Below are positions 40,941 to 51,668 of a stretch of DNA of 64,000 nt, in pieces (position 1 is the stretch's first letter; each line of letters begins with the position of its first letter). The stretch is from Haliclona indistincta (Eukaryota; Porifera; Demospongiae; Haplosclerida; Chalinidae): positions 11,921,086-11,985,085 of the forward strand of contig OZ024785.1 in NCBI GenBank assembly GCA_964017065.1. The letters are read 5' to 3'. The notes under the pieces were generated by a model. The model had not been told where the DNA came from. It saw nothing but the letters and a program-made list of their open reading frames with translations, and made no database searches. The position numbers were made by a program, and so were the translations under genes.

Positions 40941-41479
40941 ATGGATAGTACAGCTCTTACTAAGCAGGCGGAGTACATACAACTACATCAACAGCACAAT
41001 GACCAAGAACAACAGAGCGATGACCATCAATGTAACAAAGACAAATCACAAGTCAATGAACCTCTGATTGACAGTAACGAGCCTCCAATTGCAAGTGATA
41101 AGCCTTCGATTGCACAGGATGAGCCTCTGATCCACAGAGCTGAGCCTCAGGTAAACAAAGATTAAACACTATAACAAATAATTTTATTGTTGTTTGCTAT
41201 TGCACAGGAAACTATGTCAATAACAACAGCTGGGAGTAAGCTCAGAATTGCACTTGAAGAGATTGAGACTCTATCATATGCATGCACTAATCAGGGCATT
41301 TTGGTAGAAATAACCAAAAGTTTGGAAGAAGTAAAGAGTCATTTCATATCAAAGCTACCAGCACAGGAAGGATTGGTTATGCAATCAGCAGGATCATTAC
41401 GCAGGACGTATGCTGCTAGAATGCTCAAAAAGAAGTATGGCAAATTGAGGACAAAGAAACAATGCAAAAGGGAAGGAAG
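40941..41479 (+). CDS. Two-exon gene fragment with acidic repeat, 3' end lost
   Basis: Exon 40941-41150 (ATG; Gln/Asp-rich then NEPLIDSNEPPIASDKPSIA repeats) joins in phase 0 to 41218-41479 (ETMSITTAGSKLRIALEEIE ... LPAQEGLVMQ ... RMLKKKYGKLRTKKQCKREG), which ends at a GTACAA donor. The second exon resembles the C-terminal segment found after SWIM/MULE-type transposase domains in cnidarian and sponge proteins (my recollection). Its 3' continuation is not visible; a MITE begins at about 41700. Confidence 0.45.
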
Positions 41480-41700
41480 GTACAATCATGTATATTTATC
41501 ATGTGCATAACGAATTTATTGGTCAAGTAGGGTAAAGTAAGCAGAACAGACTCCACAGTCTCCTCACAGAGAACGGAGCCCACAGCAGCAGTCTAAAACA
41601 ACAGACTGGTTAGCTATTTCAAATGCATTAAAGTCAATAGTATGTATACATGTACACAGTTCCAAAGAGGGGACAGCACAAGTACTAGGTAAAAAAACAC

Positions 41701-42310
41701 ATGTATATGTTATGCGCAAACCATGGATCGGAACTATCCATGGATTGCGCTGCTCAAAGTATGGATCCGTGCTTTGCGCGGGCCGGGCAATCCATGGATT
41801 GCCCAGCACTAGCGCGATCCATCGATTGCGCAACCACACGTGTCACTAAGCGTTCGGGCAGTTGAAGTAGTCATATTTCAGTGTCAAAAGCCGCCTTCGA
41901 GGACTGCATCACAAAATCGTTTGTGCAAAAGAAGAAAGGAGCAAGGTGATTAGTCGAGAGTAAGGAAAAGGAAATCGTGGCTTATACCTTTCGGCTGGTG
42001 AAGATAAGGGCGATCCGCTGAATGGCATGCAGTGTTTTCGTCTGGCACACTATGTTCTCTTCAGATGATCATAATTGCAATGAACTATCTCTGCTAATAT
42101 TGCAGGCTAAAATACTAGATATTGAAGAATAAGAATCCAGGGATGTCTATAGAAGATTCTACTGAGGCCTTCTATTGCTAGTGTGATCACTGCATACCCT
42201 AGCTGCCCACAGCTCTTACAGCCTAAACTCAAGACTCATACAACCATATTCATCTCATGTATCTCAACCTAGCTGCCTCGATCAGTATACATGATATACT
42301 AGCTAGAATA
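41701..42310 (+). mobile_element. Palindrome-cluster MITE, copy 1
   Basis: 41701-41845 is a cluster of CCATGGATTG / CAATCCATGG palindromes and GCGCAAA boxes. The cluster recurs at 61514-61636 and 62195-62332, and the following 460 bp is homologous in reverse to about 61770-62194 (e.g. CACTAGCAATAGAAGGCCTC in one orientation). Non-coding. Confidence 0.8.
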
Positions 42311-42567
42311 ACAGCCCGTTTAAACTTGACCTTAGAACAGTTCCAGAACCGTTCCAAGCCCAATGTAAACGGATGCAGAACCATTCCAAACCGATCCGAT
42401 TCGCTGGGATCGGTTCGACATACAAGTGTAGGTCCAGACCGATCCAGAACGGTTAATTTTGATAGTGTAAACGGAAGCGATCCCAAGTATGCCTTTTAGC
42501 GTACTAAAATGGGCGTTTTCGCCTCGCCCACCACGTGTGTGTGCAATAGTTTCACTGTCGAGGATCG

Positions 42568-43110
42568 ATGGCTGCTTGGAGCGACAACCAAGTCCTCCAA
42601 CTAATAAGTGTTTGGGGAGAAGAAGGGGTGCAAGCGCAACTGGAAGGATCAAAGAGAAACAAGCACGTCTATGAAAAGATCTCTAAGACACTGGATAGAA
42701 ATGGCATCCACTTGTCTAGCGACCAGTGCAGAGCCAAAATGAAGAAGCTTAAGACAGACTATCGTAAGGTGAAGGATAAGAATGGCAAGACTGGCCGAGG
42801 AAGATCGATTTGGAAGTATTTTGACGCATTGGACGCTATTTTGGGCCACAGACCAGCTACCAAACCTCCTCTTCTTCTTGACACTGCAGCTGAAGAAGTG
42901 ATTGTTGCTTCGACAATAAATACTACTGATGCTGGTGAAAGTGAAGAGGAATCAGAGGAATCACCAGTTGATGATGGATCGTCATCTTCCACCACCACCA
43001 CCACTGAAGATGACGACAAACTAACAACACAAGCAAATCCAAAATTATCGACTGGAATCAAGGAACGACCTTCAAAGAAAACTAAGGAGGAGAAGATTGA
43101 GTCTGTATAA
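42568..43110 (+). CDS. Myb/SANT-like (trihelix) DNA-binding protein
   Basis: An intact 180-residue frame from ATG 42568. Residues 3-95 form a Myb/SANT-like domain: a Trp (AAWSDNQVLQLISVWGEEGV), YEKISKTLDRNGIHLSSDQC, KMKKLKTDYRKVKDKNGKTG, SIWKYFDALDAILGHRP, matching the extended Myb_DNA-bind_4 pattern. The remainder is an acidic Ser/Thr tail and a KKTKEEK end (possible nuclear localisation signal). Such proteins accompany Harbinger-type transposases or act as host regulators; no transposase is adjacent. Full domain and clean frame argue it is functional. Confidence 0.75.
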   Translation: MAAWSDNQVLQLISVWGEEGVQAQLEGSKRNKHVYEKISKTLDRNGIHLSSDQCRAKMKKLKTDYRKVKDKNGKTGRGRSIWKYFDALDAILGHRPATKPPLLLDTAAEEVIVASTINTTDAGESEEESEESPVDDGSSSSTTTTTEDDDKLTTQANPKLSTGIKERPSKKTKEEKIESV

Positions 43111-43322
43111 CTCAACAGCTCAATTTCCTGGCCAGGACACAACAAATAACACACTAGATGAAAATCCTAAATGTCCACGATCCCAAGAAAGAGCTGAAAA
43201 CATACAAGCTAACACTCAATTTGTTCGGCAGGGCAAATAACACATAACACACTATTAACATACATCCTAAATGCCCACAATCCCAAGAAAGAGCGTAACA
43301 AACACAACACCACACACAACAT

Positions 43323-43600
43323 GTGTACTGTGTGAAGCATGGTCGCAAAGCATATTACGCCGACGGAACACCTGGTATGCCTGGTATAAACTTCTGTGAA
43401 AATACCTGGTCGCAAAGACTCTGTGGAGGTTTGAACAAAATAATACCTGGTTATCAAGCATCGCTCACTGCGAATGATGGATTAAAATTTGTAACAAAAC
43501 AACAAAGGGACACAGGTCTTCCCGTTGATTTGTGTGACTGTTATCTCTTTAGAGGTGCCCCAGACATAGCCTCGGCCCCACGCTCTCCACAGAGAGCCTG
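43323..43600 (+). pseudogene. PD-(D/E)XK-like first-family fragment
   Basis: The frame has no ATG and reads HGRKAYYADGTPGMPG, FCENTWSQRLCGGLNKIIPG and CDCYLFRGAPDIA. It matches residues around 185-255 of the 14090 frame and the GAPDL region of the 22143 gene. It is lost right after the PD motif, before the E-x-K strand. The RecQ helicase ATG follows 139 bp later. Confidence 0.55.
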
Positions 43601-43738
43601 GTACAAGTTGCACGCGCATGCGCTAATTATCTCTTGATTTTAACCGAATCACTATAATTAGTATATTTATAGTACACTTTAGGATATTTTCCGTATACGT
43701 TAACTTCTCGTCAACCTTAGTAATCTTAAACAGTCGAA

Positions 43739-44811
43739 ATGGATGGTCAGGAGAAGTTTACCAGAGCGATTTCGTATGGCCTTGAACGTGTTGGTAAAGC
43801 TGATATTCGAATGAAGGATCATCAGAGTAAGGCTGTTCGGTATGTGTATGACAAGCATGACGTTTTCATTTGGCTCCCTACTGGCTATGGCAAATCATTG
43901 TGCTACGAGATTCTACCCTACGTTTTTGACAGTAAACTAGGTACAGACAGCAGTGTAGTCCTCGTGATATCTCCGTTAGTGTCCTTGATGATTGATCAAG
44001 TCCAAAGTTTGAAAGCAAGAGGTGTGCCAGCTGCAATTTTAAGTGGAAACACGTCAGGTGCTTACCAAGGATGCAGCAATCTGCTTGCAATGGTCAGCGA
44101 GTTGAGTGACGGAAGGTACAAGTTGCTGTTTGGTGCTCCAGAGGCTATTCTTGGCGGTGCAAGGTGGCGGGAGATGTTGCAAGAAGAACCATACTCTACA
44201 CATGTGGTCGCTGTTGCAGTAGATGAGGCCCACTGTGTATCAAAATGGTATAAAGATTATCATATCGTACTTAAAGTTATTGTTATTATTCTTTTAGGAG
44301 CAGTACATTCAGACCAATCTATGGGAGAATACACGAACTGCGTGCATTTGTTCCATCAGGTACACCTTTTCTTGCGTTGACAGCTACAGCTACTGCTTCG
44401 GTGAAGCTGGAGATTGTAGAAAAACTAGACACGACTGGTTGTGCAAGTGTATCTGTTTCTCCAAATCGTCCTAACATTTTCTATGAAGTGAAAGTCCGTA
44501 CTGAACTTTCTAATCTCGATTACATTGTTCAATCTCTCAAAGTGAGCAATATTCAAGCTGAGCGCATCATCATCTATTGTCGCTCCTTAAATATGTGCGC
44601 TAATCTGTATGAGTATTTTCTTAATGCTTTGCAAGATAAATCATACTATTCACCAACTTCAGAGCATGTAGCTAGTAATCGTTTGTATGGCATGTTTCAT
44701 GCACATACTCCTCAAGACAACAAAACTGCCATTCTTGCTAGTTTGAGTGACTCGAATGGTGTAGTTCGTGTTATATTTGCTACTGTCGTACTTGGAATAC
44801 GTGGAAGCTTG
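43739..44811 (+). CDS. RecQ-type DNA helicase, truncated before the last motifs
   Basis: ATG at 43739. Exon 43739-44247 carries the Q/motif 0 region (KDHQSKAVRYVY), Walker A (WLPTGYGKS), VISPLVSLMIDQVQSL (motif Ia), VDEAHCVSKW (DEAH box). A 50-bp intron (44248-44297) splits the Trp codon; exon two reads STFRPIYGRIHELRAFVPS, LALTATATASV (motif III), IIYCRSLNMC (motif IV), MFHAHTPQDNK, and VRVIFATVVLGIRG (motif V start). A normal RecQ would continue with motif VI (arginine finger). Here the frame stops at 44812-44814, or a GTGAGT donor at 44812 leads elsewhere. Without motif VI it could not couple ATP hydrolysis normally. RecQ unwinding acts in nuclear repair and recombination. Confidence 0.75.
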
Positions 44812-44941
44812 TGAGTGCTTTTTGTAATCCAGGTAAGTAAGTCTACCCACTTTAAGCTCTTTAAAGGGTTATTAGAAACACAAAACGACATCATCGACGT
44901 ACATTATCTTGTGGCTAATATTGTTTTCTTTAACCTCAGTG

Positions 44942-45178
44942 TGGCCAAGTGAATATTCTACTTTGAGTCAGTTCACACAATTAGTAAAGGACAAGGTCCT
45001 CAAACCAACGCCGAGCATAAACTTTAACCTGTCTGTTATTGATCAGCCCTGTGATTTGTTTCCCGTAACTAGTTGTATTACTTGCAAAGATATGCTTTCT
45101 GAGTAGGGGTTGATTCAGGCCATTATGAATGTGAGGTGGGCATTCGTACATACTCAGATGTATGACCTCACACAAGAG
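44942..45178 (+). pseudogene. Stray duplicate of exon 2 of the 46275 gene, with a stop
   Basis: After a CCTCAG acceptor the frame WPSEYSTLSQFTQLVKDKVL ... CITCKDMLSE*GLIQAI ... YDLTQEV matches exon 2 at 46457-46695 block by block (WPSGTSSLAAFKELVKDKLL ... CKQCKDLLTESGLLQSI). Where that gene has TCG (Ser), this copy has TAG (in the GAGTAGGGG at about 45101-45109). No other exon of the gene is found beside it. Confidence 0.75.
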
Positions 45179-45183
45179 GTTAG

Positions 45184-46116
45184 CTATCTTGTTGGAGCCT
45201 CAGTGCCCATTTCCTCTAACATATCACTAACATGGGGAAACACTAACTTGATCATCTCATAAAATGGCTTGCACGTAACAGCCTGAACACCTAATGATTG
45301 CTTTAGAATGCGATAGTACTGAGCATGAGTACATCCTGAGGCATAAAATGCTATCTGTAGAGCTAGGCTGACTACTGTACGGCGAGATGATTCTACCATA
45401 GGAGAACTGTCAAAAGTCAGTCTTCGTATCTTACACCCATTACAAGCAATCTCTACCTTCAACCCTCCACCCAGCCCCTCACACACTACCCTGACTGGAA
45501 CATACACACCACTACACCCTGGGGTACGGCATGCCATGTTAGCGTTGACCTGGTCTAAAAATGCTGATACCTGTGAAGAAAGACACACAAACATTCCCCT
45601 ACCCAGAGAAGCAGCGTCAACTGGCTGTTGCATAATGGCAACGCGCTGTCGCTTCTCAGGTGTAGGGAAATACTCAGACTCACTGCTTGGAGGCACAGAA
45701 TCACTCTCAAGCAGCGACCCACCTACTTCTGGTCCCATAGTCGCAGTATAAAGGTATCTATCGGTAGAACGTGAAGCCTCCTCCTCCTCCGAGCCAGCGG
45801 TCGATGGCTGAGTTGTCTCCTGCAGCGACATGAATTGAGATTCTCCTGTTGTAGTCAAAGTTTCCTGTTGATCTCGATCGCGAGTTGAGGACTGTTCTCC
45901 AGAGATGTTCCCAACCCTTTTTTCCTTTTTCACAGTTGGCTCACCAATATTTTCTTTGCTGATGAAAGCCGCTTGTCCTTCTTTGAGCGAGAAAACATTT
46001 CTACTATCAACTTGTACTTGTGGTACTGGTAGCAAAAATTCAAACACGTGCACACATGCGCATTCAGACGTGCATGACATTCTCTGATATTCAAGCTTCA
46101 TCGATATAGCTGACAT
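45184..46116 (-). pseudogene. Truncated copy of the Mutator-like transposase
   Basis: A 310-codon minus-strand frame from ATG 46116. It gives the N-terminal third in one frame (FSLKEGQAAFISKENIGEPT, GPEVGGSLLESDSVPPSSES) and the Cys-rich segment, close to 90 percent identical by eye to 20908-20350. It is cut just before the first catalytic Asp (DMLEEMGTEA), so it cannot transpose itself. It reveals the true N-terminus of the family, which is frameshifted in the 18788 copy. Confidence 0.85.
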
Positions 46117-46274
46117 TCTCTTATCTGTGAGCTGTGGGCTAACCTACATACAGCATCGAGTACGCCGAGGAAGAGGTAAGTTAGCTGGCTCACTCGCTAT
46201 AGCATGTAAAGTAGTAGTCCGTCACTAGTACTGGTCTTCAATATATAATTATGCTGAGGTTGCTAAAATTATAG

Positions 46275-47104
46275 ATGGCAGAACCGAGGGCAGAACTGCC
46301 ACCTGCTATAAAGCGGTGCAGGCATGATGGATCTGATGTATCTGACGCTTTTTACAGCAGTGACAGCCTTAGCTCATTAGACGAGGCAGACAGTCCAAGC
46401 AGTAAGTATCGTACTCTCCAAGGCACTATCAGTGTATTTATATTTCTCAACACTAGTCTGGCCCAGTGGTACTTCATCTTTAGCCGCTTTTAAGGAGCTT
46501 GTCAAAGACAAGCTCCTTAAACCATCTCCTAGTGTAACAGTCAAAGTGAAGATAGTACCTTTTAGTACTAGTGACTGTCCCACTTCAAATTGTAAGCAGT
46601 GCAAGGATCTGCTGACTGAATCGGGTTTGTTACAGTCTATCAAGACTGTAAGGTGGCGTCTGCTGCAAACTTCCATGTATAATCTGACTACAGAGGTTTG
46701 TCAATCCTTATGCATTTTACATGTTTACTTATGATCATTTTGATTATTAGGACCCAAGACTGTTTCAGTTAATGACGGCAGTCTGTAGCACACTGAGATT
46801 TGGTTGCTATAATGGCCATGCGAAACAACTCTCCTCTACACTGGTTTACTTGTTGCGGACGTACACTTTGTGCTCTGAGCACAACCTTTCAATCAATGTG
46901 TAAGTATTCATGTTGTTTATTGTGCAGTGTACTGATTTTATTATGTGACACAGCTTCAACCCCTCCAGCAGCAACGAGGCTGGAGGAATCGTTGCTAAAA
47001 TTGGATTCGCTGATAGCATCACAGAGTTAACATGGTCAAGACTCAAGATTGTGAAATTGAACATTGTTAGCACAGAGTTTTTGTTCAAACACTATTTCTA
47101 CTAG
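46275..47104 (+). CDS. Orphan four-exon gene, 221 aa
   Basis: Exons 46275-46401, 46457-46695, 46751-46899 and 46954-47104 join with GT-AG introns of 49-55 bp and consistent phases (1, 0, 2) to a TAG; no internal stop. N-terminus acidic/Ser-rich (SDAFYSSDSLSSLDEADSPS), then WPSGTSSLAAFKELVKDKLL, a CxxC (NCKQCKDLLTESGL), then FQLMTAVCSTLRFGCYNGHA and IVAKIGFADSITELTWSRLK. Not recognised. It starts 159 bp from, and diverges from, the truncated transposase at 46116, so the two could share a promoter; it may be the accessory gene of that element family. Exon 2 has a duplicate 1.5 kb upstream. Confidence 0.65.
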
Positions 47105-47282
47105 ACAGTCGTTCCTTTCTCGTTATGGGCTCCTGCTCAAACAGGCATTTGAGAATCTCATCTCGCGAATATATATCGGCTTCAGCAAGTACGAGGCAGT
47201 AATGTTGGATTCTGAGGTTCTCCAGTTACAGTGAAAGTATTCCCAGAATTAGTGGTACCATAAGCAAACAACATTATACACC

Positions 47283-47284
<2 letters not shown>

Positions 47285-47345
<61 letters not shown>
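47285..47345. repeat. (GA)n microsatellite
   Basis: About 30 uninterrupted GA dinucleotides. Confidence 0.97.
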
Positions 47346-47347
<2 letters not shown>

Positions 47348-48028
47348 TAGGGAGAGGCGAGGAGAAGGAAGAAAGAGATCAACCACATATACAACAATTT
47401 TCGTTGCTAACCATTCTTCCTTTGCAAGCGATCTTCGTGAAACAGTTCAGTCTGTAGAGTGGTGATGTCAACTTTTGAATATGTCTGACTCTGTAAAAAT
47501 TGATGTGACAAGTTATGTATACTCTGCTAATTGCTCACAGCATTTGTAGTGTCCTGATTTTTAGTGCTCAGCTGTTCGCTGATGGCGAAGCACTTTTCTC
47601 CCGTAAAGGAACGACCCAAGGAGACCATCTAGCCATGCCTTTCTATTCTAAACTATCACCATGGCAATTATATGATAATTATACCTCATAATCTTTGGTA
47701 ATGAGTTGCAACCCTTTCCTGTTAGTGAATCAATGACTTCATGACTGCTGTAATTGATCACTTGCTGAATTCACATTAATGCTAGTCTACGTAGTCTACT
47801 TATAACAAACTCCAAGACTATAGTGATGACTTGAGTACGAGGAACAAATAAGGGTGTTCAATATACCGGTATCTAGATATAATTTATTGCAGTGTTAAAG
47901 CGCTATTGTAATCCGGCACAACAAATGTTGCAGTATTGAAATAAATTATTGATAATATCGAAATACCGCGTAATACGGTATACCGTATACGTACAATCGA
48001 TTGTTGTTGCAGCTGTGCAGAATCAACG

Positions 48029-48274
48029 ATGGCGCCCACTAGCACTACACCAAGCGCGACACCAAGCAGTCAGTCGACTCAGTCTCACCTGATGGACAAG
48101 CCTGGAGCAAAAAGCATGGCATGGTCGCATTCTGCTCTGGAGAAAGGCAGTGATGGGAGGCCAAAGGATGTGAACAAAGCAGTATGCCGAATCTGTACTA
48201 GTTTTGTAGCTGGTAAGAATGGGAACACTTCCAATCTACTAGCTCATCTCAGAACACACCATGCTATCGTTTAA
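48029..48274 (+). CDS. BED-type zinc finger protein, short
   Basis: Intact 81-residue frame from ATG 48029: a Ser/Thr-rich start, then SMAWSHSALEKGSDGRPKDV, NKAVCRICTSFV and GNTSNLLAHLRTHHAIV, a CxxC...HxxxxH BED finger as found at the N-terminus of hAT transposases and ZBED proteins. No hAT catalytic domain follows. It is either the N-terminal exon of a lost hAT element or a stand-alone finger. Confidence 0.75.
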   Translation: MAPTSTTPSATPSSQSTQSHLMDKPGAKSMAWSHSALEKGSDGRPKDVNKAVCRICTSFVAGKNGNTSNLLAHLRTHHAIV

Positions 48275-48284
48275 AGCGACGTTT

Positions 48285-48498
48285 GTAGAAGCATGAAACG
48301 GAAGCACGATCATCAACTACCATTGGAAACAAAGAGGTGTGTCCACCAATGGTCTGCGGCATCCAAAGAAATAAGAAAAAGGTTCTGTGGAACGAATGTG
48401 AAATACGCTTGCAGTGGTACCACGCCGTGTGTGTGAGATTGTCTGAACAAGACAGACAGGAAATAGACACTTGGATGTGTGTTATTTGCAAGAAATAA
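48285..48498 (+). pseudogene. PHD-finger fragment
   Basis: A frame starting just after a TAG reads VCPPMVCGIQ, KKVLWNECEIRLQWYHAVCV, RLSEQDRQEIDTWMCVICKK and stops. The W-x-E-C...QWYHxxC...W-x-C-x-x-C pattern is a PHD finger (histone-tail reader), but one zinc-ligand Cys (expected two residues after the ECE) is missing, so it is probably inactive. Confidence 0.6.
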
Positions 48499-48993
48499 AC
48501 TACATGTTAAACACATGAACATTATTTGATCTTTATGATGTAGACTCGCTTAGAGCAAAACTAAAGGAAAGATAAGACACGCACCATCTCAAAGTTTTAG
48601 AATAATTATTAAGATTTTGTCTAGTTAAAGCTAATTACTTTCAATGTTTGTTAGACCAACGCAGGTCGTCATCACATGGCTTGTTGCCTGTCAGGCTCTC
48701 AATTATGTATTCCAAAAAATTAATGTCCAAAATAATACAGTGGATTTTTCACTGAAATAGAAGACTAGAGAATGCATGATAGTGCAAATTCAAAACATTT
48801 GAGTGCTGCAATGGGTGATGATAACTTGACGCCGAATGCCTGGCCAATGGCTCTTGTTGTCGCCGTACATAGTCTTACCTGATCGGCACAAGAAGCCATA
48901 ACTGTCAACAAAACAAGCCACACCTTTCAAGGGCTTAAACTTAGCTTGTTGTAGTGATTAACCTGTGCATTTGAAAACTTCACTTGTATTGTT
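48499..48993. other. No recognisable gene
   Basis: AT-rich spacer between the PHD fragment and the MITE. Only short frames, no repeats noted. Confidence 0.5.
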
Positions 48994-48995
48994 TA

Positions 48996-49455
48996 CAGTG
49001 GAACCTCTCTAAAGCGGACACCATTGGGACCAGCAAAATTGTCCCCTGTATAGAGGTGGCCCCAGTCGGGAGGTTAAAAATTAGTGGGCGTGACCAAGTT
49101 CGTCGCGCGGGGCGATGCGGGTGCGTCAAAACTGACTGAAACCCGAGTCTGTCGTACTTCACGACAATCTAAGCATCACCACGAGGTATCTTTCAGGCCT
49201 TGCTCGATTCTTGGAAGATCTCCAGGAGCAAGGTGTCACGCACACAGCGGGCTGTCAGCACTATCGAGTGTGTTAATGTATTACGTTGATCGTGTCGGAC
49301 CGAATATCGTGTCCGCAATACAGAATAGAGAGGTGGCCGCTATTCGGAATGTTTTATTGTATTACGACAATGGAGTTTCAATCCGGACCGCGCGTTGGTG
49401 GCCGCATTAGCGAGGTGTCCGCTATTGGGAATGTCCGTTAAGAGAGGTTCCACTG
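48996..49455. mobile_element. Pogo/Tigger-like MITE (460 bp) with TA duplication
   Basis: Ends CAGTGGAACCTCTCT and AGAGAGGTTCCACTG, flanked by TA at 48994-48995 and 49456-49457. Subterminal AGAGGTGGCC and GAGGTGTCCGCTATTGGGA motifs recur inside. CAGTGGAACCTC-type ends and TA target sites are typical of pogo-class Tc1/mariner MITEs. A central about 200 bp does not share the inverted-repeat character. Confidence 0.88.
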
Positions 49456-49469
49456 TATAGAATTTCACA

Positions 49470-50117
49470 CAATACGTATACGATACGATAGATGAAGTAG
49501 CTTGTGAGCAAAGAGTAAGATGGAATGGTCATGACAACAATTTGTACGGTATTTGCAGAGAGCATGGCAAACGCATTAGCCTTGCTATAAACACAGTAGA
49601 TGATGTGCAGGTAGTAGCTGATGCTGTCCAACAAGGTATTGCGCATTTAAGCACAGAGATCACCGTAATTGCTGTAGCAGCTTTAAGGGAAACTGGCTAC
49701 ACAGCTTTTCCTCTTCTTGCTCTTCCTTCCTGCAAAGCTGACATAGGTGAGAGGCAACGTGAGATGGTAAACAACATTCTTACTGAATGGAAAGATAGTT
49801 CACAAACTGCTTCACTAGGTCCAATAGTTTCGGTTGCTAAGGATGGTGATGCAAAGCGTCGTCTTGGATTTGATCAACTCCTACGAGTCGATGAACATTC
49901 CCAGCAAATTTTTGCTGTACTCAATCAACTGACACTGATGGACACTGCTGTTGGTGAAGGTGACATTGTAGTTCATTTTGATGATAAGCATGTCATCAAA
50001 CGATTGAGAGAGGTTTTGAAGAGCTACAGCAGAGGTTCTGTCGTACACAAGGTAAAGATTACAGGAGTTGTGATCAAGAGGTTTTTGGAAAAGATGAATC
50101 TACCAAATAATTATTAA
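49470..50117 (+). pseudogene. RNase H-fold transposase-like domain of a little-known family
   Basis: The open frame has no start codon at its 5' edge and is preceded directly by a MITE. It reads DEVACEQRVRWN...LYGICREHG, ITVIAVAALRE, IVSVAKDGDAKRRLGFDQLL, FDDKHVIKRLREVLKSYSRG and ends MNLPNN. The three Asp blocks sit in the same order as in P-element-type cores (DEM..., xDGxxxxR, DPxHxxK), so I infer a transposase catalytic core. I recall related predicted proteins in mushrooms and cnidarians. The 5' part is missing. Confidence 0.5.
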
Positions 50118-51430
50118 TCAGCTTCTTCATCCTGAAGACCCTCAGAATGTTCCATTGGCTTTCTCTCTCTCTCAAAGGCAGTAGCACAGCTTTTTATGTT
50201 CGATGGAACACTAACACAAACACATCTAAGTTTGCAGTGATACGTAGTCTAGAAGAGAGGGCTGGTACTACAGTATAGATAGAGGTAGCAATGGGAAGCA
50301 TGAGAGAGATGGTGGCAGCTCAACAAGTACTGAAGCCGTACTAAACAAAACAAGACAACTGTACTGAACAAGTGGTAGAGCCATTAGCAAGAGCATCTTC
50401 TAGGTGTACAAGTATTCTAGTATCAGCTTCTCCATGTTCACAAAGTTGCATGCAGTGGGTGGTGCCTCAGTCAATTACTGTAGTGCCTGATGTGATGAAA
50501 TTTGACGCCAGTGGTCAAGATCACAAACTCTGAAATACTATCAAGCAAACCGAACATTTGATAGACTGCTTTCTGTGACGACCTCAGTGAACGTTACCAA
50601 ACAAGCTCAAATAGACGTTCTCATTTTTTTTTGTTTTTTAACCAGGTGGTGTTGAGGCGTCGCGTGTAGATTTCGGTGAGTCGCATTCTATTGAGTCAGA
50701 GAAGGTAAGACCGATAGTAGCTAATTGCTCTTGCTCTGTTGTCCAAGAGTGTCAGAATCGCTGTACCATGTGTTCGGTTATTGATAATAGTTATTATGTA
50801 CATATTCGTCTTATTTAGGCTGATAAAGAGGTTGATCCAGGAATTATAGGAGAGCCAAGGACAAAATAACAGTCACTAACGAAAATCGAGACAATAAGTA
50901 TGAAAGTGATAAGGTGAAAGAAAGAAGGACATGCGGTTGAAAAGAGCACACAATGTAAAAATTTTCATTCACAACAGAGGAACGGTCTGTTCATTATTTG
51001 GAAACATCAGGAGGATCTAATGAGAGAATGACATCAATGAGAACTGAGACAAGAGGCCTGTCGACGTTGCCAAAAATCAAGTATGAAAACATCCATCAAG
51101 AATGCGTGCAGTGTTGTTATCAAGAATGCGTGCAGTGTTGTTGTTAAGCAGTGTCGTCGTTGTTAAGCAGTGTCGTCGTTGCAGTGTCGTCGTTAAGACT
51201 GCCACATGTGTCTGTCAGTGCAAAGCAGAGTTGACTAAAATTAATAATAAATGACATCTAAAGGCATATATGAATCATTAAGTGATCTTAACACCCATGA
51301 GGTACCTTTTTATACCATTGTACCCATAATTATTGCATTGACATAAATTAGGTTCTCCATATGGTTCGTTCTGATATCTCCTGGAGTTCTGGAGCTGGAG
51401 CTCCACAACGTTAAGGATACCCAGCTGCAA
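50118..51430. other. No recognisable gene; short tandem repeats
   Basis: Holds AAGAATGCGTGCAGTGTTGTT and GCAGTGTCGTCGTT units repeated in tandem at 51099-51196. Otherwise short frames only. Confidence 0.5.
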
Positions 51431-51439
51431 TTGTTAAAT

Positions 51440-51668
51440 GAGCTTTTCACGAAATTTATTCACAATTGTAACATTGTCCAGATTGACAGACTGATTGAGA
51501 TTAACAATGGACTTGTGTGTGTTGTATGTCGCTGTGTCATGCACGGCCCCTCTATGTCTACTGTGTTGTTCGTGTGATTTTATAAATATGGGTATGTGTG
51601 TGGAGAGTGTTAGTTCTATGAAAAAGTGTTGAAACTGTGAACACGTTAACATTGGAGGTTCGACCGAG
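51440..51668 (+). other. Leader region/5' LTR end of a Ty3/Gypsy element
   Basis: Upstream of the Gag ATG (51669) lies TTGAAACTGTGAACACGTTAACA, followed by TGGAGGTTCGACCGAG (51653-51668), which could be a primer-binding site since it starts with TGG. GAAACTGTGAACACC reappears at 54635-54650 right after the broken RT, possibly the last bases of a 3' LTR. The LTR start could not be set. Confidence 0.4.

Noticed and set aside
43154..43461. Minus-strand frames upstream of the RecQ gene
   Set aside because: Overlap the nuclease-family fragment on the plus strand, come from a short imperfect repeat (43150-43320), and show no domain.
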